From contig CALNBT010000164.1 in assembly GCA_937874345.1 (NCBI GenBank), forward strand, positions 1-13,683: a DNA stretch of 13,683 nucleotides, written 5' to 3'. The notes under the pieces are model-generated. The model saw only the letters and a program-made list of their open reading frames with translations. It was not told where the DNA came from and did not search any database. The DNA comes from an uncultured Prevotella sp. Lineage in GTDB: Bacteria; Bacteroidota; Bacteroidia; Bacteroidales; Bacteroidaceae. Of the stretch, positions 7,367 to 13,683 are shown one piece after another; positions within the stretch are counted from its first letter, which is position 1, and every line of letters starts with the position of its first letter. The translations under genes were made by a program, and so were the position numbers.

Positions 7367-10300
7367 TTAGAATTGTATTTGTACACCAAATGTATAAGTC
7401 GCTGTCAAAGGATAAACCTCTGTATCCCAACCTTCAGCATCACTTAATTCAGGTGTAAACGCATGTGCAGAGAAGAGTGAGAGAGGCCTGTCTGCTGTCA
7501 AACTCAATCGAATAGAAGGTAACACATAAGAACCAAAGGTCAAATTCTTCAGTGTGTAACCAAGTGTGGCATTTTGAATGCGGAAGAAATCTGCACTCTC
7601 TACAAAATATGAATTAATCTTTTGGTCTGAAACATTCCAACCTTTGGTAAGTGCTTTGGCTGAAGGGTTGGTGTTGGTTGAACCTGCACCTGTCCATCTA
7701 TCCTCTACTTGTGCTGCATCGAAGTTATAATTACTCTGAGCATATCTCAACGCACGTTTACGATTGAACATCTGTGCGCCCATTTGTCCATAAGTAGTGA
7801 GCATAAAGTCAAGATTCTTCCATTCTAATCCGAGATTCAATCCATAGGTGAAATTCGGGATATAAGAACCCAATGTCTGCCGGTCAGAAGCATCAATCAC
7901 TCCATCCTTGTTTACATCTTGATACTTAAAGTCACCAGGTTCCAATCCGTTGGCTTTTGCTATTGGATCAGCAGCTACTTCTTCAGGCGTTTGATAGATG
8001 CCTACGACTTTATATCCATAGAACGAATTCATCTGCTCGCCGACAATGTTAACCGTCTTGCCATCATTGATGATCGTCTTTCCGCCCAGGTCTTTGACTG
8101 TATTCTTCAAGAAAGACAGATTTGCTCCGATAGTATATTTAAAGTCTTTTCCTATACGATCGTTCCAATTCAAGCCTACATCAAAGCCTTCATTCAAAAT
8201 CTTACCATAATTTCCAGCAAGGACATCATTACTAAATGGCAAGCGCGGAGAAATCACGGCATGTCTAGTCATTCGGTGGAAATAATCGGCATCAATATTC
8301 AAACGATTCTGAAGAACTGACATATTGAAACCAACATTGATCTCATCTACCAATTCCCACTGTAACCAACTGAAATAAGAATTATTTTGATAACCAGAAA
8401 CGATTGTATTTCCAAATACGCCCGATGCACCGTTTCCTGTTGCAATACTTGCAAAACCATCACTAGCAGCAACATGGTCGTTTCCCAGCATACCCCAACT
8501 TGCTCGTATCTTCAAATAATCGATTGCCTTTTGATTCTTCATCCAAGATTCTTCTGTAACAACCCAAGATGCACCTACAGATGGAAAGTATCCCCATTTA
8601 TCTTGATATTTGGATGACCCATCAGCACGCATAGTGAACATCAAATAGTACTTGCTAGCATAATCATAATTCAAACGTGCAAAATAAGAAAGTCCACGGT
8701 ATGTAGTTCCGTTATCACTTAAAGTGACTCCCTTCGAATCTCCTTTGTTAAGATAAAGATATTCATCTTTGCCTTCGGGCACATTCGAAGCACTTCCACT
8801 CAAGAACCGATAGTTTTCCTCACGCATTGACATACCAACCATTGCACCATAATTATGTTTTCCAAAACTATCTTTATAAGTCAGGGTGTTATCCCAAATA
8901 TAGTTGTCTATGTTGGTCGTTGATTTTGTCAGTTGGGAAACGGCTTGCTGTTGCCAGCTACTTACATAATAGGTTGGGGTAAATGAGCGCCCTTGTATAC
9001 TTTGAGTATTATAATTAATATTTGTCTTAAAGAACAGTTTCTCTGGAATAAAGTTAAATTGCGCGTACATATTGGTTAGGAACTGACGCGTTTCATTATT
9101 TGAGTTATAATAATTGGCGACAGCGATAGGGTTGTAAAAGTTACCTGTAAATCCAACTGTTCCTGGAGAAGTGTACTTATTGGGAAATGTTTTATCGTTT
9201 GTCTCATCATATACAGGAAAAATACTTGGTGCATTGAAGGCAACCTGCCATGCAGAATTGTTAGGCAAAATCTGCTTTGAACGACTGAATACGCCACTGA
9301 AGCCGACTTTCAACCAACTTGTTGCATCATAATCGACAGATGAACGGAAATTCATACGGTTATAATTATTATCAACATTCATTATACCGTCTTGGTGCAT
9401 GTAGCTCATACCCAAAGAATAAGTAGCCTTTTCACCACCACCGCTAATTCCAACACTATGATTTGTGATAAGTGCAGAACGTAATAGTTCTTGATACCAA
9501 TCGGTATTACTACCAAATGTCCAATTGTGGAAATCAGCATTAGTATAACTTCCACCAAAATGATCAATAGAAGCTTTCATGACAGGAGAATAAGCATCAT
9601 AGTTAGCCTCCATCAGCATGGTAGCATACTGTGATGAGTTTGCCATTTTCAAGATATTTGTAGCTTTTTGAACACCCAAATAGCCATCATAAGTAATCTT
9701 CGCTTCCTGATTCTTTACACCTTTCTTCGTTGTAACAATCACAACACCATTCGCTGCGCGAACGCCATAAATGGCAGCAGCAGAAGCATCTTTCAAAATA
9801 GACATTTCCTGGATATCATTATTGTCGAGAAAGTTAATGTCGTCATAAAACATTCCGTCAACGACATATAATGGAGAACTGTTTGCAAAAGAGCCCGCAC
9901 CACGAATCCTGACAGTAGGACCAGAACCTGGAGTTCCGCTGCTGATTACGTTCACACCGGGAACCTTACCTTGCAAAGCAATCATAGCAGATGAAGAAGG
10001 AGTAGATTTTAATTCACTTGCTTTGATAACAGATATTGGTGATGTTAAATCTTTGGCTTTAGCTGAACCATAACCAATAACGACAACGTCCTCAAGACTT
10101 TGGTAATCATCTTCAAGAGTTACATTCATTGTAGAAGCAGCTTTCACCTTTTTGGATTTCATTCCAACAAACGAAAATGATAAAGTAGAATTGTCTGTCA
10201 CATTCTGAATGGAGAACTCTCCATTAATATCTGTAACGGAGCCTTGAGAAGTGCCATCAACCTTTATAGTAACACCAGGCAAAGGCAAACCCTCTTTATC

Positions 10301-10390
10301 CACGACTACACCTTTGATAATTTGGCCTTGTGCAAAAGCCAATTGAGTCATCAAAAAGGAAAGCAACAAAAGTAATAGTTTTTGTTTCAT
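7367..10390 (-). CDS. SusC/RagA-family TonB-dependent outer-membrane transporter
   Basis: A 1007-residue SusC-like transporter that imports oligosaccharides across the outer membrane using TonB energy. The signal peptide ends at AFA|Q (cleavage after residue 20). A CarboxypepD_reg domain (about 24-93) with the typical GVVVDKEGLPLPGVTIKV opening follows, then the SusC-type TonB-box region LEDVVVIGYG (99-108), the plug domain (about 113-220; LQGKVPGVNV, RIRGAGSF, SPLYVVDGM, ILKDASAAAIYGVRAANGVV) and a 22-strand-type barrel to the C-terminus. The barrel ends in the outer-membrane signature TYTFGVQIQF with a terminal Phe. Length is ordinary for the family. It is the first gene of the operon; its start is preceded by an A-rich leader with no Shine-Dalgarno sequence and, about 37 nt upstream, a Bacteroides-type promoter. 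No anti-sigma-interacting N-terminal extension (STN domain) is present, which agrees with control by the divergent regulator and not by an ECF sigma pair. Confidence 0.97.
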   Translation of the reverse strand: MKQKLLLLLLSFLMTQLAFAQGQIIKGVVVDKEGLPLPGVTIKVDGTSQGSVTDINGEFSIQNVTDNSTLSFSFVGMKSKKVKAASTMNVTLEDDYQSLEDVVVIGYGSAKAKDLTSPISVIKASELKSTPSSSAMIALQGKVPGVNVISSGTPGSGPTVRIRGAGSFANSSPLYVVDGMFYDDINFLDNNDIQEMSILKDASAAAIYGVRAANGVVIVTTKKGVKNQEAKITYDGYLGVQKATNILKMANSSQYATMLMEANYDAYSPVMKASIDHFGGSYTNADFHNWTFGSNTDWYQELLRSALITNHSVGISGGGEKATYSLGMSYMHQDGIMNVDNNYNRMNFRSSVDYDATSWLKVGFSGVFSRSKQILPNNSAWQVAFNAPSIFPVYDETNDKTFPNKYTSPGTVGFTGNFYNPIAVANYYNSNNETRQFLTNMYAQFNFIPEKLFFKTNINYNTQSIQGRSFTPTYYVSSWQQQAVSQLTKSTTNIDNYIWDNTLTYKDSFGKHNYGAMVGMSMREENYRFLSGSASNVPEGKDEYLYLNKGDSKGVTLSDNGTTYRGLSYFARLNYDYASKYYLMFTMRADGSSKYQDKWGYFPSVGASWVVTEESWMKNQKAIDYLKIRASWGMLGNDHVAASDGFASIATGNGASGVFGNTIVSGYQNNSYFSWLQWELVDEINVGFNMSVLQNRLNIDADYFHRMTRHAVISPRLPFSNDVLAGNYGKILNEGFDVGLNWNDRIGKDFKYTIGANLSFLKNTVKDLGGKTIINDGKTVNIVGEQMNSFYGYKVVGIYQTPEEVAADPIAKANGLEPGDFKYQDVNKDGVIDASDRQTLGSYIPNFTYGLNLGLEWKNLDFMLTTYGQMGAQMFNRKRALRYAQSNYNFDAAQVEDRWTGAGSTNTNPSAKALTKGWNVSDQKINSYFVESADFFRIQNATLGYTLKNLTFGSYVLPSIRLSLTADRPLSLFSAHAFTPELSDAEGWDTEVYPLTATYTFGVQIQF

Positions 10391-10426
10391 TTTTTAATTT
10401 AGGATTTAAGTTATTATTAGACAATG

Positions 10427-10458
10427 CAAATTAAGCGATATTATATTTAGTTTACAAA
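10427..10458 (-). promoter_or_regulatory. Bacteroides-type promoter of the susC-led operon
   Basis: On the minus strand, TTTG (10458-10455) is followed by exactly 20 nt and then TTAATTTG (10434-10427). The consensus for the primary sigma factor of Bacteroides is TTTG at -33 and TAnnTTTG at -7 with about 19-21 nt between them, so this is a full match except for one base in the -7 element (T for A at its second position). Transcription should start around 10418-10424, giving a leader of about 30 nt before the susC start at 10390. The match was found by eye and is not experimentally supported. Confidence 0.6.
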
Positions 10459-10478
10459 AATCAGCATACGCTACTACT

Positions 10479-10494
10479 ACTTTTATCACTTTTA
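10479..10494. repeat. Direct repeat ACTTTTA x2, 9-bp period
   Basis: ACTTTTA occurs at 10479-10485 and again at 10488-10494, separated by 2 bp. It lies about 20 bp upstream of the -33 element of the operon promoter. It could be part of an activator site or simply low-complexity sequence. Confidence 0.4.
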
Positions 10495-10516
10495 ACTCTA
10501 CGATAACACTACGACA
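10495..10516. repeat. Tandem 11-bp direct repeat, candidate activator site
   Basis: Two adjacent 11-bp copies, ACTCTACGATA (10495-10505) and ACACTACGACA (10506-10516), agree at 9 of 11 positions with core CTACGA. The period is about one helical turn, so a protein dimer bound here would meet both copies on one DNA face. The copies lie roughly 75-95 bp upstream of the predicted start of the susC operon, a normal place for a transcription activator. Binding by the divergent LuxR-type regulator is inference. Confidence 0.45.
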
Positions 10517-10804
10517 ATTCATATAACCATTTGATTATCAAAATATACAAAAATGATTTTTTACTAGATACTTTATATAAAAAAACGTATTTTTGCAGTT
10601 AATACAGCGTAGAATTAATCATCATATTGCGGACTAACAATTCAAAACCATCAAATAAAAAATGTAAAAAACTTTAATTCAAAAAATATATTGTTGAGAC
10701 AAATAGAAAAGACCACTTGTAATATCACGTTGGATGGATTCTAATCATAACATATTTGCTACTAATATCTTTTATTTATATCCAAATTGACCAGCACTAT
10801 CAGC

Positions 10805-10828
10805 TAAATGAACATTTATGTTCATTTA
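10805..10828. repeat. Perfect 11-bp inverted repeat with 2-bp spacer
   Basis: The left arm TAAATGAACAT (10805-10815) and the right arm ATGTTCATTTA (10818-10828) are exact reverse complements around a TT spacer. The palindrome ends 73 bp before the regulator start codon. No T-run follows and the arms are AT-rich, so a terminator is unlikely. It may be an operator for autoregulation, or a hairpin in the regulator's leader RNA if transcription begins upstream of it. Confidence 0.6.
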
Positions 10829-10835
10829 TTCTCTG

Positions 10836-10882
10836 ATGGATTATTTAAAATCATGTTAGCACTCCATGGATCATTATTTAAA
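10836..10882. repeat. Imperfect direct repeat ATGGAT...TATTTAAA
   Basis: ATGGATTATTTAAA (10836-10849) recurs as ATGGATCATTATTTAAA (10866-10882), with a 3-bp insertion and a spacing of 30 bp between starts. The second copy overlaps a 12-bp AT palindrome (10874-10885). It sits 20-66 bp before the regulator start. It may mark the regulator's own promoter or operator, but AT-rich composition makes chance similarity possible. Confidence 0.3.
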
Positions 10883-10901
10883 TAAATGTAGAAAATCAAC
10901 T

Positions 10902-13683
10902 ATGAAACGATTTATATTTCTCATAACAATCATGAATTTACTGTGTACCATTTCATCTCTGACGTGTGCTGCAACATTAGATTTTATGCCCATTGTTTCG
11001 AATTATTCTCAAGCATCCTATTCAGGGGGGCTCCAAAATTGGTCCGGAACACAAGCAGATAATGGACAAGTATTCTTTGGGAACAACAAGGGACTTCTTG
11101 TTTTTGACGGATATTTTTGGAATTGCTACAGTCTTCCAAGTCATTCGATCGTACGTTCTGTTTTGGCGGATGGTGACCGAATATATGCAGGTTCCTATAC
11201 AGACTTTGGCTATTATACCCGAAATCAATTTGGCAAGTACGAATACAAATCGCTATGGCCTCGTCATTATCAAGCTCATAACGATGAAATATGGACAATT
11301 ATCAAGTCACCCAATGGGCATATTTACTTCCAATCCTTCTGTTCATGGTTCGATTATGATGGAGAAAAGGTGATTCCACATTACGATCCAGCCAATTTAC
11401 CGCTCCATTTTTTCAATGTTCGAAACCAAATTTACGTTCAAATGGTCAACAAGGGTCTCTACCTACTACAGAATGAACGATACGTTTCACTATTAAACAG
11501 AGCCACCTATAAAAATGACGACATCATAGGGATTGTACCTTTCCAGAAGAACAAACTGTTATGTATTACCTCTAAAAACGGTATATATATCTATCAAAAC
11601 AACAAGTTAACTGCTTGGCCAACAAATATCGATCAGAATTTAAAAAGTTATCAACTCAACAAGGCGACACTACAGGGCGATTCAACGCTTGTTCTCGGAA
11701 CAATATTGAATGGCATTTATGCCATTGATTTGTCTACAAAAAGGCAATTGTGGCACTACAATATGGCCAACAGTTTGATAAATAACACGGTACTGGGTCT
11801 TTTTTCTGACAGGAACAATAATGTATGGGCTGCAATGGACAATGGCATCTCGCTCATTCATACGGGTTTGCCCATCACAGTGATGAGAACGGACAAGCTT
11901 AACCTACCCATTGGAATGGTGTATGGTATGACTCATGATGGGAATGACTTCTACATTGCAACCAATCAAGCGACGTGGCACTACAATCTGACTAGCAAAG
12001 AGATACAACCGGTAAAGAACTCGAATGGCCAAAATTGGTATGTAGCAACCTTCGATCATCAAACGTTGGCGGGTCATAATCTATCTACCCTTTCAATTGT
12101 AGGGAATATAGGTACACCGATGCTTGGGAACAATGAAGGAAGCACTTGTATAAAAACATATAATGCCAATGGACAAGAGGTTCTGATTGAATCAAGCTAC
12201 AACAATTTCAGGATATACCGAAAGGAAGCCCACAAATGGATCATGGCGAATGTGGTTCAAGGATTCCAATCTCCAATTCTGGAATTTGAGATTGATAACA
12301 ACGGAAGCATTTGGGCAGCACACATGAGTAAGGGATTGTACAAATTAGATTTATCGCAAGATCTTAAAAAGGTTATACACCAAAGATATTATGGAGCATT
12401 GGTCAAAGATGGTATCCATAGTCAAATACATGTCATGAAGATACGCGGAAGAGTCGTATTTTCTTATCAAGGGCATCTATATGCGTATGATGACAACCAT
12501 GATGCCATCATTGCATATAATGATATAAGCTTTTTATCCTCCGAAAACCTCATTTCATCTCTTCCAATCAACAACACATCTTTCTGGACTGCCGATAACA
12601 ATACCTATTCTTTGTTCCAATATAATGGTAAAAAATACAGACGTTCAGTTTGTATTCCATATAAAATGTTTGGTTTAGAAGTAAATACGAACGGCATCTC
12701 TCTATATTCAAATGGCACAAATACATATTTCTTTCTCAATAATGGTATTGGGCGATATCAGATAGGGACTCTTGAATCCAGTTTCCCCCATTTTCCTTTG
12801 TCTATCTCCGAAGTGACAAGCGCCAACGACAATAACCAATCCATCAACATTGATTGCGGGAATACTGCAACAAATAAGATTCATTCAGACAATATCAGTT
12901 TCATTCTCACCTACCCCAACTATGACCATCAACAGCTCACATTCAGATATATGCTGGAAGGCAACGGAAAAGACTTAAAAGCAGAAGTTAATAAACCAGT
13001 CATCTCGTTTAATAGTTTAGGATATGGCAGTTACAAATTACAAGTATCTGTTTTATCTCCCGACGGAAAAATTTTGGGCACAACATCTTACAAATTTAAA
13101 CGTGTAGTACCTTTCTATCTATCTATTTGGGCATTTATCATCTATGGCTTATTCGCTTCAATGCTTATCAAAAAATATATCGATTGGCGAGCTTACAAAA
13201 TCATCCGAAAGAATAAACAGGAGGCAGAAGAGAATCTCATGCGACAAAATCTCAAAGTCTTAGAGCAAAAACAAATCATTGCAGCCCAACAGCAAATCAT
13301 CATGGAGAATGAACTCTCCACTAAAGGCAAAGAATTGGCCACAATGGCTTTCCAAGTAGCCGTTCAAAGCACCAAAGCTGATAACTTAAGAGAAGAATTG
13401 TTGGAAAAGAAACGAAAAGGACAATTGACAAATAAAGACTTTGAGGAATTAATTACTGATGTCAAGATTAACGGTACAGATGAAGCATGGAATATCTTCC
13501 AACAGAATTTTGACTTGATCCATCAAAGTTTCTTCCGAAATTTACGGTTCAGATATCCGGAGTTAACATCTACAGACCTAAAATTCTGCGCACTATTAAG
13601 GCTTAATTTTAACACGAAAGACATTGCCAAGTTTACGAATCTCACGGTGAGAGGTGTCGAAGGAGCCCGATATAGACTTCGCA
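10902..13683 (+). CDS. Membrane-spanning SusR-like sensor-regulator with LuxR-type HTH (3' partial)
   Basis: An open frame of 927 codons runs without a stop to the window edge, so the C-terminus is missing. Family resemblance suggests only a few tens of residues are lost. A signal peptide (residues 1 to about 23) leads into a periplasmic beta-propeller (about 40-640). Its opening blade carries GLLVFDGYFWNCYSLPSHSI (64-83), and a two-component-propeller-type repeat is seen at 290-319. A Y_Y_Y-like domain (about 662-731), one membrane helix (about 737-756), a cytoplasmic coiled coil (about 766-840) and a LuxR/GerE-type helix-turn-helix (about 888-927; TSTDLKFCALLRLNFNTKDI) follow. No histidine kinase or receiver domain lies between membrane and HTH, so it is a one-component regulator and not a hybrid two-component system. 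Predicted role: sense a periplasmic oligosaccharide and directly control the divergent operon. ATG 10902 is preferred because it gives the signal peptide and an in-frame TAG lies just upstream. There is no Shine-Dalgarno sequence, as is normal in this phylum. Confidence 0.9.
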   Translation, partial: MKRFIFLITIMNLLCTISSLTCAATLDFMPIVSNYSQASYSGGLQNWSGTQADNGQVFFGNNKGLLVFDGYFWNCYSLPSHSIVRSVLADGDRIYAGSYTDFGYYTRNQFGKYEYKSLWPRHYQAHNDEIWTIIKSPNGHIYFQSFCSWFDYDGEKVIPHYDPANLPLHFFNVRNQIYVQMVNKGLYLLQNERYVSLLNRATYKNDDIIGIVPFQKNKLLCITSKNGIYIYQNNKLTAWPTNIDQNLKSYQLNKATLQGDSTLVLGTILNGIYAIDLSTKRQLWHYNMANSLINNTVLGLFSDRNNNVWAAMDNGISLIHTGLPITVMRTDKLNLPIGMVYGMTHDGNDFYIATNQATWHYNLTSKEIQPVKNSNGQNWYVATFDHQTLAGHNLSTLSIVGNIGTPMLGNNEGSTCIKTYNANGQEVLIESSYNNFRIYRKEAHKWIMANVVQGFQSPILEFEIDNNGSIWAAHMSKGLYKLDLSQDLKKVIHQRYYGALVKDGIHSQIHVMKIRGRVVFSYQGHLYAYDDNHDAIIAYNDISFLSSENLISSLPINNTSFWTADNNTYSLFQYNGKKYRRSVCIPYKMFGLEVNTNGISLYSNGTNTYFFLNNGIGRYQIGTLESSFPHFPLSISEVTSANDNNQSINIDCGNTATNKIHSDNISFILTYPNYDHQQLTFRYMLEGNGKDLKAEVNKPVISFNSLGYGSYKLQVSVLSPDGKILGTTSYKFKRVVPFYLSIWAFIIYGLFASMLIKKYIDWRAYKIIRKNKQEAEENLMRQNLKVLEQKQIIAAQQQIIMENELSTKGKELATMAFQVAVQSTKADNLREELLEKKRKGQLTNKDFEELITDVKINGTDEAWNIFQQNFDLIHQSFFRNLRFRYPELTSTDLKFCALLRLNFNTKDIAKFTNLTVRGVEGARYRLR

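Larger units (their letters stand above)
10391..10901. other. Divergent intergenic regulatory region of the PUL
   Basis: This 511-bp gap separates the divergent susC-like and regulator genes and is visibly more AT-rich than either. It has no credible coding sequence. It contains a promoter for the minus-strand operon (10427-10458), two pairs of short direct repeats just upstream of that promoter (10479-10516), a perfect 11-bp inverted repeat (10805-10828) and an imperfect direct repeat (10836-10882). The middle section, roughly 10520-10800, shows no clear structure apart from a lone TAnnTTTG match at 10588-10595 that lacks a partner -33 element. Confidence 0.8.

Noticed and set aside
10588..10595. 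TATTTTTG as the regulator promoter's -7 element
   Set aside because: It matches TAnnTTTG exactly, but no TTTG-like -33 element lies 19-21 nt upstream and the leader would be about 300 nt, so it is not listed as a promoter.
10874..10885. 12-bp palindrome TTATTTAAATAA
   Set aside because: It consists only of A and T in an AT-rich leader, so chance occurrence is likely; it is mentioned only within the direct-repeat entry.
10984..11373. Short open frames on both strands near the start of the regulator
   Set aside because: The +1 frame from 10902 is open through this region and encodes a coherent signal peptide and propeller blade, so these frames are shadows.
10902..13683. Possible frameshift or pseudogene in the regulator
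   Set aside because: The frame was read codon by codon from 10902 to 13682 with no internal stop and with continuous domain order, so the gene looks intact and is simply cut by the window edge.
10902..13683. Hybrid two-component system (HTCS) sensor
   Set aside because: The periplasmic half resembles HTCS sensors, but no histidine kinase, ATPase or receiver domain follows the membrane helix, and the HTH is LuxR-type and not AraC-type.

Overview
The window reads as a polysaccharide utilization locus (PUL) from a member of the Bacteroidales (phylum Bacteroidota). Prevotellaceae or Bacteroidaceae is most likely, but the genus cannot be fixed from sequence alone. The evidence is a SusC/SusD pair, A-rich translation starts without Shine-Dalgarno sequences, a Bacteroides-type promoter (TTTG, 20-nt spacer, near-TAnnTTTG), and a giant membrane-bound regulator of a kind typical of this phylum.

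Layout. Five genes on the minus strand form a tight operon, transcribed right to left: susC-like TonB-dependent transporter (10390-7367), susD-like lipoprotein (7348-5879), a GH43-type enzyme with a discoidin module (5877-3730), a glycoamylase-domain/GH144-like lipoprotein (3716-2331) and a BglX-type GH3 beta-glucosidase (2319-34). Gaps between them are 18, 1, 13 and 11 nt. To the right is a 511-bp AT-rich intergenic region (10391-10901). It holds a well-placed promoter for the operon, tandem direct repeats upstream of that promoter, and a perfect 11-bp inverted repeat near the other gene. From 10902 a divergent plus-strand gene runs open to the window edge (927 codons, no stop). It encodes a sensor with a signal peptide, periplasmic beta-propeller, Y_Y_Y-like domain, one membrane helix, a coiled coil and a LuxR-type helix-turn-helix.

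How the genes may work together (inference). SusD captures a glycan at the cell surface and SusC imports it. The GH144-like lipoprotein, GH43-like enzyme and BglX degrade it to monosaccharides. The divergent regulator senses a periplasmic oligosaccharide and directly activates the operon. A GH144-like enzyme beside a GH3 beta-glucosidase points to a beta-1,2-glucan (sophoro-oligosaccharide) substrate. The GH43-like protein does not fit a pure glucan and is the main puzzle of the locus.

No RNA genes, CRISPR arrays, insertion sequences or integrase-type features were seen. The operon may continue to the left beyond base 1.
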